64,000 bases of DNA from CAVQNQ01 sp963714205. Its GTDB lineage: Bacteria; Acidobacteriota; Terriglobia; Bryobacterales; Bryobacteraceae. Below the pieces are notes generated by a model, which saw only the letters and a program-made list of their open reading frames with translations, did not search any database and had not been told where the DNA came from. Where the stretch lies: NCBI GenBank assembly GCA_963714205.1, contig CAVQNQ010000004.1, positions 930,001 to 994,000 of the forward strand. The letters run 5' to 3'. Positions 14,952 through 24,348 of the stretch are shown here, one piece after another. The translations under genes were made by a program, and so were the position numbers. How positions within the stretch are numbered: the stretch's first letter is position 1; each line of letters starts with the position of its first letter.

Positions 14952-17651
14952 ATGCGTCGAATTCTCCTTGCAGCCCTCATGGTTTCCGCGGCGGCGTACG
15001 CCCAGGAGATCGAAATCTCTTTCCAGAAGTTCGTCCTGCCGAACGGCTTGACGCTCATCGTCCACGAAGATCATAAAGCGCCCATTGTGGCGGTCAACAT
15101 CTGGTATCACGTCGGCTCGAAGAACGAGCGGCCCGGAAAAACCGGTTTTGCGCATCTTTTCGAGCACCTCATGTTCGGCGGCAGCGAGCATTTCCACGGC
15201 CGCTACATCGATGCCATGGAGCGCGTGGGGGCCACCGATCTCAACGGCACCACGACCGAGGACCGCACGAACTATTTCGAAACCGTGCCGGTCTCGGCGC
15301 TGGATTTCGCGCTGTGGATGGAATCGGACCGCATGGGCTACATGGTCAACGCGATCGACCAGAAAACCCTCGACCTGCAACGCGGCGTGGTCCAGAACGA
15401 AAAGCGCCAGGGTGAGAACGAACCTTACGGCCTGGCGGAAGATCTGATCCAGCACGATACTTATCCGGGCGGCCATCCCTATTCCTGGACCACCATCGGC
15501 TCCATGGACGACCTGAACGCCGCCTCGCTGGCCGACGTCAAGGAGTGGTTTAACACCTACTACGGCCCCTCCAACGCGGTGCTGACAGTGGCCGGCGACG
15601 TGGACCCCGCAACCGTGCGCCAGAAGGTGGAGCAGTACTTCGGCGAGATCCCGCCCGGGCCGCCGGTGTCGCACCAGCGCGTCTGGGTGGCCAAGATGAG
15701 CGGCACGCACCGCGCCGTGCTCGAGGACCGGGTTCCCCAGGCGCGCATTTACCAGGTGTGGAACATGCCGGAATACGGCAGCGAAGATGGCGACTATCTC
15801 GACATGGTGAGCGATGTTTTGTCGGTTGGAAAGACGTCGCGGCTTTATAAGCGCCTGGTTTACGACGACCAGATCGCTACCGACGTATCAGCTTACATCA
15901 ATCCGCGCGAAATCGGCGGGCAGTTCGCGATCCAGGCCACCGTGCGTCCGGGAATCGAGCCGGCCAGGGTGGAAACGGCCCTGGACGAAGAAATGGCCCG
16001 CTTCCTCGCCTCCGGGCCGACCGCCGAGGAAGTGCGCCGGGTTCGCACCCAGTACCTGGCGAATTTTGCACGCGGCGTGGACCGCATCGGCGGATTCGGC
16101 GGCAAATCGGACGTGCTGGCTATGAGCCAGGTGTTCCTGGGCGACCCCGGCGCGTACAAAGTCAAGCTGGCGCGCGAGCGCTCGGCCACGCCGGACCGGA
16201 TACAGGCGGCCGCCCGGCGCTGGCTCGCGGACGGCAAATATGTGCTGGAAGTGCGGCCTTTCGGCGAGCTGGAGAATTCCACCGCCAAGGCCGACCGCAC
16301 ATCTCCTCCCCAGCCGGGCATGCCGCCCGAACTGCGTCTGCCCAAACTCGAGCGCGCCACGCTTGCGAGCGGTCTCCAAGTGGTGCTGGCCGAGCGGCAC
16401 GAAATCCCGCTGGTCGATTTCGGCCTGCTGGTGGATTCCGGATACGCCGCCGACCAGTTCGCGTCCCCGGGGACCGCCGCGCTGGTAGCGCACCTGCTCG
16501 ACGCGGGCACGCAGAAGCGCTCGTCGCTCGAAATCGGCGAGCAACTCGCGCAGCTGGGCGCCACCCTGAACGTGGGCGCCACCATGGACAGCATCGTGGC
16601 GCGTTTTTCGGCGCTGAAGAGCAATTTGGAGCCGTCGCTCGAGATCTTCGCCGACGTGGTGTTGAACCCGTCCTTTCCGCGGGCCGATTTCGCGCGCGAG
16701 CAGAAGCGGCAACTGGCGGCCATCGAGCGTGAAAAGACCGAACCGATGGCCATGGGGTTGCGCGTGCTGCCGGGCTTGATCTACGGCCAGGGCCACGCGT
16801 ACTCGGAACCGTGGACCGGTTCGGGCACTACGGCGTCCGTCTCGAAACTCACGCGCGAGGATATGGCCAGGTTCCACGCGAGCTGGTTCAAGCCGAACCA
16901 TGCCACGCTCGTGGTGGTAGGCGACACGACGATTGCCGAGGTGCGTCCCCAACTCGAGAAGCTGTTCGCCGCGTGGAAGCCCGGCGATACTCCCAAGAAG
17001 AACATCGCCACGGTTGGCCAGCCCGAGCGATCCGTGGTGTACCTGATGGATCGGCCCGGATCGCAGCAATCCATCATTCTGGCCGGCAGCGTGGCTCCGC
17101 CGCGGAACGATCCGGGGGAGATCTCGCTGGCCACCATGAACAACATCCTGGGAGGCGATTTCGGCTCGCGCATCAATATGAACTTGCGCGAGGACAAGCA
17201 CTGGTCGTACGGTTCCGCCAGCATGCTGTTCAGCGCGCGCGGGCAGAGGCCGTTTCTGATCTATGCGCCGGTCGAGACCGATAAGACCAAAGAATCGCTG
17301 GCGGAACTGAACCGGGAACTGCGCGGGATTCGCGGGGAGCGGCCCGTCACCGCGGAAGAACTGGCGCGCGTGCAGGCTAGCGAGACCCTGCGCCTGCCGG
17401 GATCGCGCGAGACGATCGGCCAGGTACAGGGTTCCATCCAGGACCTGATCCAGTACGAGCTTCCCGACGACTATTATCAGACCTATGCCGCGAAGGTGCG
17501 CGCGCTGACGCCGGCGGACATGGCGAAATCCGCCGCGCAGGTGGTCGAGCCGGATCGCCTGGTGTGGGTGGTGATCGGCGACCGTGCCAAGATCGAGGCC
17601 GGCGTGCGCGAACTGAACCTGGGCGAGGTCCGCGTGCTGAATCCGGAGTAG
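14952..17651 (+). CDS. Secreted two-domain M16 zinc peptidase (insulinase/PqqL type)
   Basis: 899 residues starting at ATG 14952 (AAGGAG five bases before). MRRILLAALMVSAAAYAQ is a signal peptide, so it acts in the periplasm. The first M16 domain contains the inverted zinc motif HLFEH (His68, Glu71, His72) in GFAHLFEHLMFGG. The second half (from about residue 450) repeats the fold without the zinc motif, e.g. GLQVVLAERHEIPLVDFGLL, and serves as the inactive partner lobe. The family degrades oligopeptides and partly unfolded proteins. The next gene follows after four bases, suggesting one transcript. Confidence 0.93.
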   Translation: MRRILLAALMVSAAAYAQEIEISFQKFVLPNGLTLIVHEDHKAPIVAVNIWYHVGSKNERPGKTGFAHLFEHLMFGGSEHFHGRYIDAMERVGATDLNGTTTEDRTNYFETVPVSALDFALWMESDRMGYMVNAIDQKTLDLQRGVVQNEKRQGENEPYGLAEDLIQHDTYPGGHPYSWTTIGSMDDLNAASLADVKEWFNTYYGPSNAVLTVAGDVDPATVRQKVEQYFGEIPPGPPVSHQRVWVAKMSGTHRAVLEDRVPQARIYQVWNMPEYGSEDGDYLDMVSDVLSVGKTSRLYKRLVYDDQIATDVSAYINPREIGGQFAIQATVRPGIEPARVETALDEEMARFLASGPTAEEVRRVRTQYLANFARGVDRIGGFGGKSDVLAMSQVFLGDPGAYKVKLARERSATPDRIQAAARRWLADGKYVLEVRPFGELENSTAKADRTSPPQPGMPPELRLPKLERATLASGLQVVLAERHEIPLVDFGLLVDSGYAADQFASPGTAALVAHLLDAGTQKRSSLEIGEQLAQLGATLNVGATMDSIVARFSALKSNLEPSLEIFADVVLNPSFPRADFAREQKRQLAAIEREKTEPMAMGLRVLPGLIYGQGHAYSEPWTGSGTTASVSKLTREDMARFHASWFKPNHATLVVVGDTTIAEVRPQLEKLFAAWKPGDTPKKNIATVGQPERSVVYLMDRPGSQQSIILAGSVAPPRNDPGEISLATMNNILGGDFGSRINMNLREDKHWSYGSASMLFSARGQRPFLIYAPVETDKTKESLAELNRELRGIRGERPVTAEELARVQASETLRLPGSRETIGQVQGSIQDLIQYELPDDYYQTYAAKVRALTPADMAKSAAQVVEPDRLVWVVIGDRAKIEAGVRELNLGEVRVLNPE

Positions 17652-17655
17652 CGGC

Positions 17656-19422
17656 ATGTGGAAGCCCGGCGAGAGTGCGCGCTTCGATGCGCTGGTGGCG
17701 GGGGCGATCCTCGCGGTATTTCTTGGGCTGAGCTATTCCGAGAGCCGCGTCAAGAGCGCGGCCTTCGATGAGCCGCCGCACATCGCCGCGGGACTCTCGT
17801 ACCTGGAGACGGGCGTGTTTCGCGCCAACCTGCAGCACCCGCCGCTGCTCAAGGAAATCGCTGGACTTTCCCTGCTGCTGGGCGGCATCCGCTGGCCTCG
17901 CAACGCGGACACCGCGGCATACCTGCGCGGCGACTCCGGAACGGACAACTGGGAGTGGCCCATCGGAGAGGCTATTTTGGCGTCGAACGGCCCGGACCGC
18001 GTGCTGTCCTGGGCGCGCCTTCCCTTCCCCTTGATCGCCGCCCTGCTGGGCGCGTTGATCTACCTGTGGGGCCGCCAACTGGTTGGGCCGCTGGCGGCGC
18101 TGGGAGCTGTGTTCCTCTATGCGCTCGACCCCACCATCCTGGCGCATTCCTTCCTGGTGACTATGGACGTGGGCCTCGCGGCGTTCACTGTTTTGTTCTT
18201 TTTTGCGCTGTGGAATTATCTGCGCGAGCGCAGCCTGAAGCGGCTGGCCCTGTGCGGGCTGGCGCTGGGCGTGCTGCTGGGCGCGAAGTTTTCGGCTGTG
18301 TTTCTGTTGCCGGTGGCCGCGGTGCTCCTGCTGGCCGCGCTGCGCTGGCCCGTCGAAACGGGCGCCAAACGGAAGCCGGGCCGCTTCGATCCGTACTTGC
18401 CGCGCCTGGTGGGACCCTATGGTGCCTGCCCGTGCGGCAGCGGCAAACGTTTCAAGAAGTGTCACGGGGCGAAGGGCCCGGCAGTTCCGGTTCCGGTGGC
18501 GCAGCCGGACCCGGTGAGGAGCGCGCGCCTGTGTCTGATGGCCTTCGCGGCGATGTGCCTGCTGGCCTATATCGTGATCCAGGCGCTCTACTTCTTTCCC
18601 GGCGACCCGCTCCAGTACCTCAATGGAATCCGGCTGGTGAATGCCGACCACGGTAGCGGCTGGCGCTTCTTCATGGCCGGCGGGCTGGCGCCGCGCTTCG
18701 CCAGTTATTTCCTGGTGGCCTACCTGCTGAAGGAGCCGCTGCCCGCGATTATCCTGGCGGTCATCGGGCTGATCGCGCTGCTGCGCGGAAGAGAGGTTCC
18801 GGCGATCGGCAAGCTGTTTCTGATTCTGCCGCCTGCGGCGATCTTCGTGGGCCATACCATCTGGGCCGACGATCTGGGGATCCGCTACATCATCGCGGCG
18901 CTTCCGTTCTCTTACCTGCTGGGCGGTCTGGGCCTCGCGACGCTCCTGGGCAGCGCAGCGAAGTGGGCGCGCTATACCGCGATTCCGCTGTGCGCGTGGA
19001 GCGTGCTGGCGGCGGCCGGCGTCTATCCGGACCATCTCTCGTACTTCAACGAGAGCGCCTGCCTGCTGACCAACCCCAGCGAGGTGGGCTTGGATGGCGG
19101 CACGCGCTGCGGGCCGCTGTGGCTGGACGACAGCAACGTGGATTGGGGGCAGGGTCTCAAACAACTCAAGACCTGGCTGGACCGCAACGCTCCGGGACGC
19201 ATCGTGCAACTGGCTTATTTCGGCAGCGTCCAGCCGGCGGACTATGGCATCCGCAATGAGAACGTCGCGAATAGCAGGCTGGAAGGAACTCCCGAGCCGG
19301 GATTGTACGCCATCAGCGCGCACATGATCGCACGCAGTGCCCCGTCCGCATGGGTGCGCACCATGACTCCTACGGCCATCGTGGGGCATGCGATTTACAT
19401 GTTCGATATTCGGGAGCGGTGA
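17656..19422 (+). CDS. ArnT/PMT-type membrane glycosyltransferase with an internal SEC-C zinc motif
   Basis: 588 residues with about ten membrane helices. The N-terminal loop AAFDEPPHIAAGLSYLETG carries the acidic residues typical of GT39/GT83 enzymes, which take sugars from polyprenyl phosphate to a protein or lipid in the periplasm. The C-terminal part contains NVDWGQGLKQLKTWL and IVQLAYFGSVQP, also typical. Unusual is residues 258-271, CPCGSGKRFKKCHG, a complete SEC-C metal-binding motif in a basic loop between membrane segments. SEC-C normally ends cytosolic SecA and binds zinc. ATG at 17656 has GGAG upstream. Donor and acceptor are unknown. Confidence 0.85.
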   Translation: MWKPGESARFDALVAGAILAVFLGLSYSESRVKSAAFDEPPHIAAGLSYLETGVFRANLQHPPLLKEIAGLSLLLGGIRWPRNADTAAYLRGDSGTDNWEWPIGEAILASNGPDRVLSWARLPFPLIAALLGALIYLWGRQLVGPLAALGAVFLYALDPTILAHSFLVTMDVGLAAFTVLFFFALWNYLRERSLKRLALCGLALGVLLGAKFSAVFLLPVAAVLLLAALRWPVETGAKRKPGRFDPYLPRLVGPYGACPCGSGKRFKKCHGAKGPAVPVPVAQPDPVRSARLCLMAFAAMCLLAYIVIQALYFFPGDPLQYLNGIRLVNADHGSGWRFFMAGGLAPRFASYFLVAYLLKEPLPAIILAVIGLIALLRGREVPAIGKLFLILPPAAIFVGHTIWADDLGIRYIIAALPFSYLLGGLGLATLLGSAAKWARYTAIPLCAWSVLAAAGVYPDHLSYFNESACLLTNPSEVGLDGGTRCGPLWLDDSNVDWGQGLKQLKTWLDRNAPGRIVQLAYFGSVQPADYGIRNENVANSRLEGTPEPGLYAISAHMIARSAPSAWVRTMTPTAIVGHAIYMFDIRER

Positions 19423-19517
19423 GCTATCTGAATCCGTACTTCTCGAGCAAGTTCACTCCTGAAGGTCCCCTTGAGAATTTCGGCTTCCGATCTGCGCCCA
19501 AACCGTTCGGCTCTGCC

Positions 19518-19994
19518 TCACGCGGCTGGCGGATTGTCGTGGCTCCACAACGAAAGTGCCAGGCCAACGACCATAAGAACGACGAGTGCGAGGTTCACAA
19601 AGATGCCCGGGGGTGTTCCCGTCCTGACAATGGGCATCACAAGAAAAATCAGTCTTCTGCTCAGGTGTTCCAGCAGGAGTACGGCAAACAGGAAGGGAAC
19701 CAGGGCGCGATATCGAACCAGGACCACGATGCACAGAAAGCAGAGGATAAGCTGGCCCAGTCCCCAGGCGGCAAAAAGTGAAACGACTGCGTGAGCGCCG
19801 GCTGGCGTAAATGTGTCTAGTGGAATCCCATCTGCCGAACTCGCCACCGTGTGACCGTTGAAGATGGAATTGACGCTTATGGCAACTTTCACCAGCACGA
19901 CTAAGGCGAACAGCCAGAGAGCGAGCTTGTAACCGCGATAAGTGTTGTCGGCTTGCCTGGGCAGAAGTCGGTTAAGCACGGGACCCCCACTCAC
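19518..19994 (-). CDS. Small four-helix membrane protein of unknown function, coupled to the NtrC-type regulator
   Basis: 158 residues starting with GTG at 19994, which overlaps the regulator stop in GTGA, so its translation is coupled. Four hydrophobic stretches are visible: LALWLFALVVLVKVAISV, AVVSLFAAWGLGQLILCFLC, PFLFAVLLLEHLSRRLIF and LALVVLMVVGLALSLW. I recognise no family. Being third in the kinase-regulator-membrane protein unit suggests a role linked to the signal sensed by the kinase, but that is inference. It ends 95 bases from the convergent glycosyltransferase, in a stretch with nothing recognisable. Confidence 0.65.
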   Translation of the reverse strand: MSGGPVLNRLLPRQADNTYRGYKLALWLFALVVLVKVAISVNSIFNGHTVASSADGIPLDTFTPAGAHAVVSLFAAWGLGQLILCFLCIVVLVRYRALVPFLFAVLLLEHLSRRLIFLVMPIVRTGTPPGIFVNLALVVLMVVGLALSLWSHDNPPAA

Positions 19995-21349
19995 GATTCC
20001 AAGCCCATCTGCGTGAGCCTGTATCTCAGGGCGTTGCGCGTTAATCCGAGCAGGCGCGCGGCCTGGCTCTTGTTGCCATCGGCGCGGCGCAGCGCTTCGC
20101 GGATGACCTCCTGCTCATATTGATCGAGCGTCATGCCTTCGGGTAGGAAGTGCGCATCGTCCGGCCCGCGGGCGGCGGCGCGGCTGGGAGCGTTCTCGAG
20201 CTTGATATCGGCGGCGTCCAGTTCCTTCGACCCGCACATCACCAGGGCGCGCTCGATGACGTTTTCAAGCTCCCGCACGTTGCCCGGCCAGTGGTAGCCC
20301 ATGAGCTTCTCCATGGCCGCGTCGGAGATGGATTCCACGCGCGAGCCCGAGTCCGGCGCCAGCTTCTTGATGAAGTGCTGCGCCAGAAACGGAATGTCCT
20401 GTTTGTGCTCGCGCAGCGGCGGAATGTTGAGGGGCACCACATTGAGCCGGTAGTAGAGATCTTCGCGGAAGGTGCCCTGCTCGAGGGCCGCGCGCAGGTC
20501 CTGGTTGGTGGCGGCGATCACGCGCACGTCGATTTTGCGCGTGACGTTGCTGCCGAGCCGCTCAAATTCGCGCTCCTGCAAAACGCGCAGCAGCTTCACC
20601 TGGATGGCGGGGGGCACATCGCCGATTTCATCGAGGAAGACGGTGCCGGTATCGGCCTGCTCGAACTTGCCCGGCTTGCTGGTCTGCGCGCCGGTGAATG
20701 CGCCCTTTTCGTAGCCGAACAGTTCGCTCTCCATGAGGTTCTCAGGCAGCGCGGTGCAATTGATCTTGACCATGGGCCGGTCGCGGCGCGGCGAGTGGAA
20801 ATGGATGGCGCGCGCGATCAGGTCCTTGCCCACGCCGCTCTCCCCGGCCAGCAGAACGGTGGCGCGCGTGGGCGCCACGCGCTCGATGGTGGCGAAGATC
20901 TCCTGCATGGCGGGGCTGCGCCCGATGATGTTGTCGAACTCGTAGCGGCGTCCCAATTCCTGCTTGAGGGCGCGGTTCTCGTCGCGCAGGGCGCGCACCT
21001 CGAGCGCCTTCTCCACCACCTGCATGAGATGGTCGAGCGAAAAGGGCTTCAGCAGGAAATCGGTGGCCCCCGCCTTCATGGATTGAACGGCGGTTTCGAC
21101 GCTGCCATAGGCGGTCATGATAATCACCGGCACGTGGGCGTTCTGGCGGCGGATGAGGCCCAGGAACTCCAGGCCATCCATCTTGGGCAGCTTCAGATCG
21201 GTAAGCACCAGGTCGGCGCGATCCACCACTTTGAGGGCCTCTTCGGCGGCGGCGGCCTTGTCCACCTCGAAGCCCGCCGAGGCGAGCTGCAGCTCGATGA
21301 CGCGGCGCAGCTTGTCTTCGTCCTCCACCACCAGGATGCGTTTTTTCAT
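19991..21349 (-). CDS. Sigma54-dependent response regulator, NtrC family
   Basis: 452 residues. The receiver domain (1-120) has ILVVEDED and the phosphorylated Asp in LVLTDLKLPKMDG. The AAA+ domain has Walker A GESGVGKD, the sigma54-contact loop GAFTGA, Walker B TVFLDEIGD and an arginine-finger region. The C-terminal Fis-type helix-turn-helix reads GNKSQAARLLGLTRNALRYR. All functional elements are present, so it should activate sigma54 promoters on phosphorylation by the kinase encoded 18 bases upstream. Targets are unknown. Confidence 0.95.
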   Translation of the reverse strand: MKKRILVVEDEDKLRRVIELQLASAGFEVDKAAAAEEALKVVDRADLVLTDLKLPKMDGLEFLGLIRRQNAHVPVIIMTAYGSVETAVQSMKAGATDFLLKPFSLDHLMQVVEKALEVRALRDENRALKQELGRRYEFDNIIGRSPAMQEIFATIERVAPTRATVLLAGESGVGKDLIARAIHFHSPRRDRPMVKINCTALPENLMESELFGYEKGAFTGAQTSKPGKFEQADTGTVFLDEIGDVPPAIQVKLLRVLQEREFERLGSNVTRKIDVRVIAATNQDLRAALEQGTFREDLYYRLNVVPLNIPPLREHKQDIPFLAQHFIKKLAPDSGSRVESISDAAMEKLMGYHWPGNVRELENVIERALVMCGSKELDAADIKLENAPSRAAARGPDDAHFLPEGMTLDQYEQEVIREALRRADGNKSQAARLLGLTRNALRYRLTQMGLES

Positions 21350-21367
21350 TGGGCGCGGGACATTCTT

Positions 21368-22588
21368 TTATTGCGCACGGCGCATGGGCAGGAACACGCG
21401 GAAAACGCTGCCCTTGCCGGGTTCGCTCTCCACCGCTATCTTACCGCCGTGCTCGTCCACGATCTTGGAAACGATGGCCAGGCCCAGCCCCACGCCATCG
21501 GGCTTGGTGGTAAAGAACGGGTTGAAAATGGAATCGAGCTGCTGGCGGTCGATGCCCACCCCGCGATCGATCACCGCGATCTCGGCGTTGCCGTCGAGAG
21601 CCCGCGTCTTTACGGTGACCGCTCCGCCGGGTGCGGTGGCCTGTGCAGCGTTGAGCACCAGATTGTAGAAGACCCGCTCGATCAACTCCGCGTCGAAGGG
21701 GAACGGTGGAATCTCCGGGGCGTAGTTTTTATAGATTGCGATTCCGGGGACCTCGCGCTCCACCATGGCCACCACGCGGTCGAGCGTGTTCGCCAAGTCG
21801 GCCGTTTCCCAGCGCGGCTGCAGGGGACGCGCGAATTGCAGGAAGCGGGTGATCAGGGAATTGGCGCGGTCTACCTCGGAAGCAATGAATCCGGCCACTT
21901 CCCGCGCGACTTCGTTTTCGGAGCTGACCGTGCGGGCGAGCATCTCCGACGAACCCCGGATGGTGCCCAGCGGATTACGCAGCTCGTGCGCGAGACCGGC
22001 CGAGAGCTGGCCAAGCGCGGCCAGGCGGTCCGAGCGGCGGACGGCTTCCTCGGCTTCGCGCATGTGCCGGTTGGCTTCCGCAAGCTGCTCGGCCGTGCGG
22101 CGGGATTTGGCCGACTGCACGCGCAGGTCCTCGGCGAGCATATTGACGAGGATGCCGGCCATGGCCAGGAAGACCACGCGCCCCGTGAGATCCCCGGCGT
22201 ATACGGGCGCCCAGGCCAGGAAAGAAAGATAGGCGCCGGCCGCAAGCATGGTGAACACCAGGGTGCCCACGACTCCCATGGCGGTGGCCGCCGAGACCAC
22301 CGGCAGCAGCAGGATGGGCCAGTAGCGGCTGGCCGCGCTGCCGGTGAAGCCGATGAGCACATAGCTCAGCGCCAGTTTGAGAACGATCCACAGCACCCGC
22401 CCGCGCTTGGATTCGAGCGCCGGAATCTTCGGTTCGAGCACCTGCACCAGCGCCAGCGCGGCCAGCGGCACGATCTCGAAAGCGTCGCCGAATTCGTTAG
22501 TGGCGATCAGCAGCGCAAACAGCAAAAGCCAGACGAAATCGTGCGGCCTGATGAGGCTCAGCCAGCGGCGCAAGCGGCTCGACGACAA
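21368..22588 (-). CDS. Membrane sensor histidine kinase partner of the NtrC-type regulator
   Basis: 406 residues from a TTG at 22588. The first about 150 residues hold some six hydrophobic segments and no large periplasmic loop, so sensing probably occurs in the membrane. A short coiled linker leads to the dimerisation/phosphoacceptor H-box LAHELRNPLGTIRGSSEML. The HATPase domain follows with the N-box NLVLNAAQA, G1 IDRGVGID and F/G2 FFTTKPDGVGLGLAI. It lies 18 bases before the regulator gene on the same strand. The start is divergent from rpsA with only 45 bases between them, so their promoters overlap. Confidence 0.93.
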   Translation of the reverse strand: MSSSRLRRWLSLIRPHDFVWLLLFALLIATNEFGDAFEIVPLAALALVQVLEPKIPALESKRGRVLWIVLKLALSYVLIGFTGSAASRYWPILLLPVVSAATAMGVVGTLVFTMLAAGAYLSFLAWAPVYAGDLTGRVVFLAMAGILVNMLAEDLRVQSAKSRRTAEQLAEANRHMREAEEAVRRSDRLAALGQLSAGLAHELRNPLGTIRGSSEMLARTVSSENEVAREVAGFIASEVDRANSLITRFLQFARPLQPRWETADLANTLDRVVAMVEREVPGIAIYKNYAPEIPPFPFDAELIERVFYNLVLNAAQATAPGGAVTVKTRALDGNAEIAVIDRGVGIDRQQLDSIFNPFFTTKPDGVGLGLAIVSKIVDEHGGKIAVESEPGKGSVFRVFLPMRRAQ

Positions 22589-22633
22589 GGTGATATCCCA
22601 GTCGGATTATGCCACAATATATGCATACGTCTC

Positions 22634-24337
22634 ATGGCCAACCCAAGCATGCTGGATCAGGATCGGTCTACCGGTTCGGATTCCCAAAAACCCAGCGAAC
22701 CCGAGTCTTTCGGGGATTTGCTCTCGCAATTCGAACAGGCTCACTCGCATCACCCCGAAACCGGCGGCCGGGGACTCGAAGGAACCGTGGTTGCGGTTAC
22801 CGGAGATCAAGTGTTCCTGGATGTCGGCTACAAGATCGAAGGCATCCTTCCGCTGGCGGATTTCCAGAATGCCGGCGAGACGGTCACGGTGGGCGATCGC
22901 TTTCCGGTCTCCATTAAGGGCCGCGACCAGGAGGGCTACTACGAGCTGTCGCGAGTCAAGGTGGAACGGCCCAAGGACTGGTCGGCGCTGGAGAAGGCTT
23001 TCGCGGATAAAGCGCCGATCGCGGGCGTGGTTACGGCGGTCATCAAAGGCGGCTTGAGCGTGGACGTGGGCGTGCGCGCCTTCATGCCGGCGTCGCGCAG
23101 CGGAACCAAGGACGCGGCCGAATTAGAGAAACTCATCGGCCAGGAGATCCGCTGCCGGATCATCAAGCTGGATGTGGCGGATGAAGACGTGGTGGTGGAC
23201 CGCCGGGCCGTGCTCGAGGACGAAGAGCGCGAGGCCAAGGAGCGGCGCTACACCGAAGTGAAGGAAGGCGAGACTGTGCAGGGCACGGTCCGCAACCTGA
23301 CCGATTACGGCGCGTTCGTGGACATCGGGGGCGTGGATGCGCTGCTGCACGTGGCCGATATCTCGTGGGGCCGCGTCAACAAACCCGCCGACGTGCTCAC
23401 CGCCGGCCAGCAGATCGAAGCCAAGGTTCTCAAGGTCGATCCCGCCAAGCGGCGCATCTCGATCGGCATGAAACAGCTTCAGCCGCATCCCTGGGAAGTG
23501 GCGGACCAGAAATACCACGCCGGCGATCGCGTGCACGGCGCGGTCACGCGGGTGACGGATTTCGGCGCGTTCGTGGAGCTGGAGAAGGGCGTCGAAGGCC
23601 TGATTCACTTTTCCGAGATGTCCTGGTCGAAGAAGGTGCGCAAACCGGCCGACGTGGTGAAGCCGGGCGACCAGGTGGATGTCATGGTCCTGGGCGTGAA
23701 CCAGGCGGAACGGCGCATCTCGCTGGGATTGAAGCAGGCGCTGGGCGATCCGTGGGCCGAAGTACCGCGCAAGTACCCGGTGGGATCGGTGGTGGAAGGC
23801 ACGGTCGTCAGCCTGCAGAAGTTCGGCGCCTTCGTGCAGATCGAAGAGGGCGTCGAAGGCATGATCCACGTGGGTGATGTGAGCGCCGAGAAGCGCATCA
23901 ACCACCCGCAGGATGCGCTCAAGATGGGCGAGAAGGTCAAGGCCCAGGTGCTCGAGCTCGAGCCCGCCAAGCGGCGGCTGCGGCTGGGTCTGAAGCAGCT
24001 CGTGCCCACCAGCCTGGATGAATACATCGCTGAACACAAGGAAGGCGATGTGGTCACCGGGCGCATGACGGATGTGAAAGAAGGACGCGCGCGGGTGGAG
24101 CTGGGGGAAGGCGTCCAGGCGACCTGCCGCATGGTCGGCGAGGCGGGCACACAGGAAGAAGCGCCTGCGCAGCCCGGTTCGGACATCTCTTCGCTGACCT
24201 CGATGTTGCAGGCGAAGTGGAAGGGCGGCAAAAGTGGCCGGACCGGGCGCGAACCCGCGCGCACGGGCCAGATTCGCAGCTTCCGGATCCTAAAAATGGA
24301 TCCGGCGAGCAAAAAGATCGAGCTGGAACTGGCCTAG
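22634..24337 (+). CDS. rpsA: 30S ribosomal protein S1
   Basis: 567 residues, close to the six-domain S1 of proteobacteria. Six OB-fold repeats can be followed, beginning near GLEGTVVAVTGDQVFLDVGY, IAGVVTAVIKGGLSVDVGV, VQGTVRNLTDYGAFVDIGG, VHGAVTRVTDFGAFVELEKG, VEGTVVSLQKFGAFVQIEEG and VTGRMTDVKEGRARVELGEG. Domains three to five are the best conserved, as in true S1. It binds mRNA on the small subunit and helps initiation. The ATG at 22634 has no Shine-Dalgarno; a TATATG hexamer lies ten bases upstream, so the leader may be very short. Upstream in-frame sequence is antisense to the kinase and not part of the gene. Confidence 0.92.
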   Translation: MANPSMLDQDRSTGSDSQKPSEPESFGDLLSQFEQAHSHHPETGGRGLEGTVVAVTGDQVFLDVGYKIEGILPLADFQNAGETVTVGDRFPVSIKGRDQEGYYELSRVKVERPKDWSALEKAFADKAPIAGVVTAVIKGGLSVDVGVRAFMPASRSGTKDAAELEKLIGQEIRCRIIKLDVADEDVVVDRRAVLEDEEREAKERRYTEVKEGETVQGTVRNLTDYGAFVDIGGVDALLHVADISWGRVNKPADVLTAGQQIEAKVLKVDPAKRRISIGMKQLQPHPWEVADQKYHAGDRVHGAVTRVTDFGAFVELEKGVEGLIHFSEMSWSKKVRKPADVVKPGDQVDVMVLGVNQAERRISLGLKQALGDPWAEVPRKYPVGSVVEGTVVSLQKFGAFVQIEEGVEGMIHVGDVSAEKRINHPQDALKMGEKVKAQVLELEPAKRRLRLGLKQLVPTSLDEYIAEHKEGDVVTGRMTDVKEGRARVELGEGVQATCRMVGEAGTQEEAPAQPGSDISSLTSMLQAKWKGGKSGRTGREPARTGQIRSFRILKMDPASKKIELELA

Positions 24338-24348
24338 CTTTGTAAATC

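Noticed and set aside
17377..19389. 670-codon frame antisense to the M16 peptidase end and membrane glycosyltransferase
   Set aside because: Arg/Gln/Ala-rich shadow without any domain.
19423..19517. Small gene between the convergent glycosyltransferase and membrane protein
   Set aside because: Minus-strand frames give short peptides such as a LEKYGFR end, but no start or family could be supported.
20150..22633. Long open frame running from the NtrC-type regulator region into rpsA (plus strand)
   Set aside because: It is antisense to the kinase and regulator genes, GC-skewed codons give His/Arg/Gly-rich sequence, and only the rpsA part after 22634 shows a protein family.
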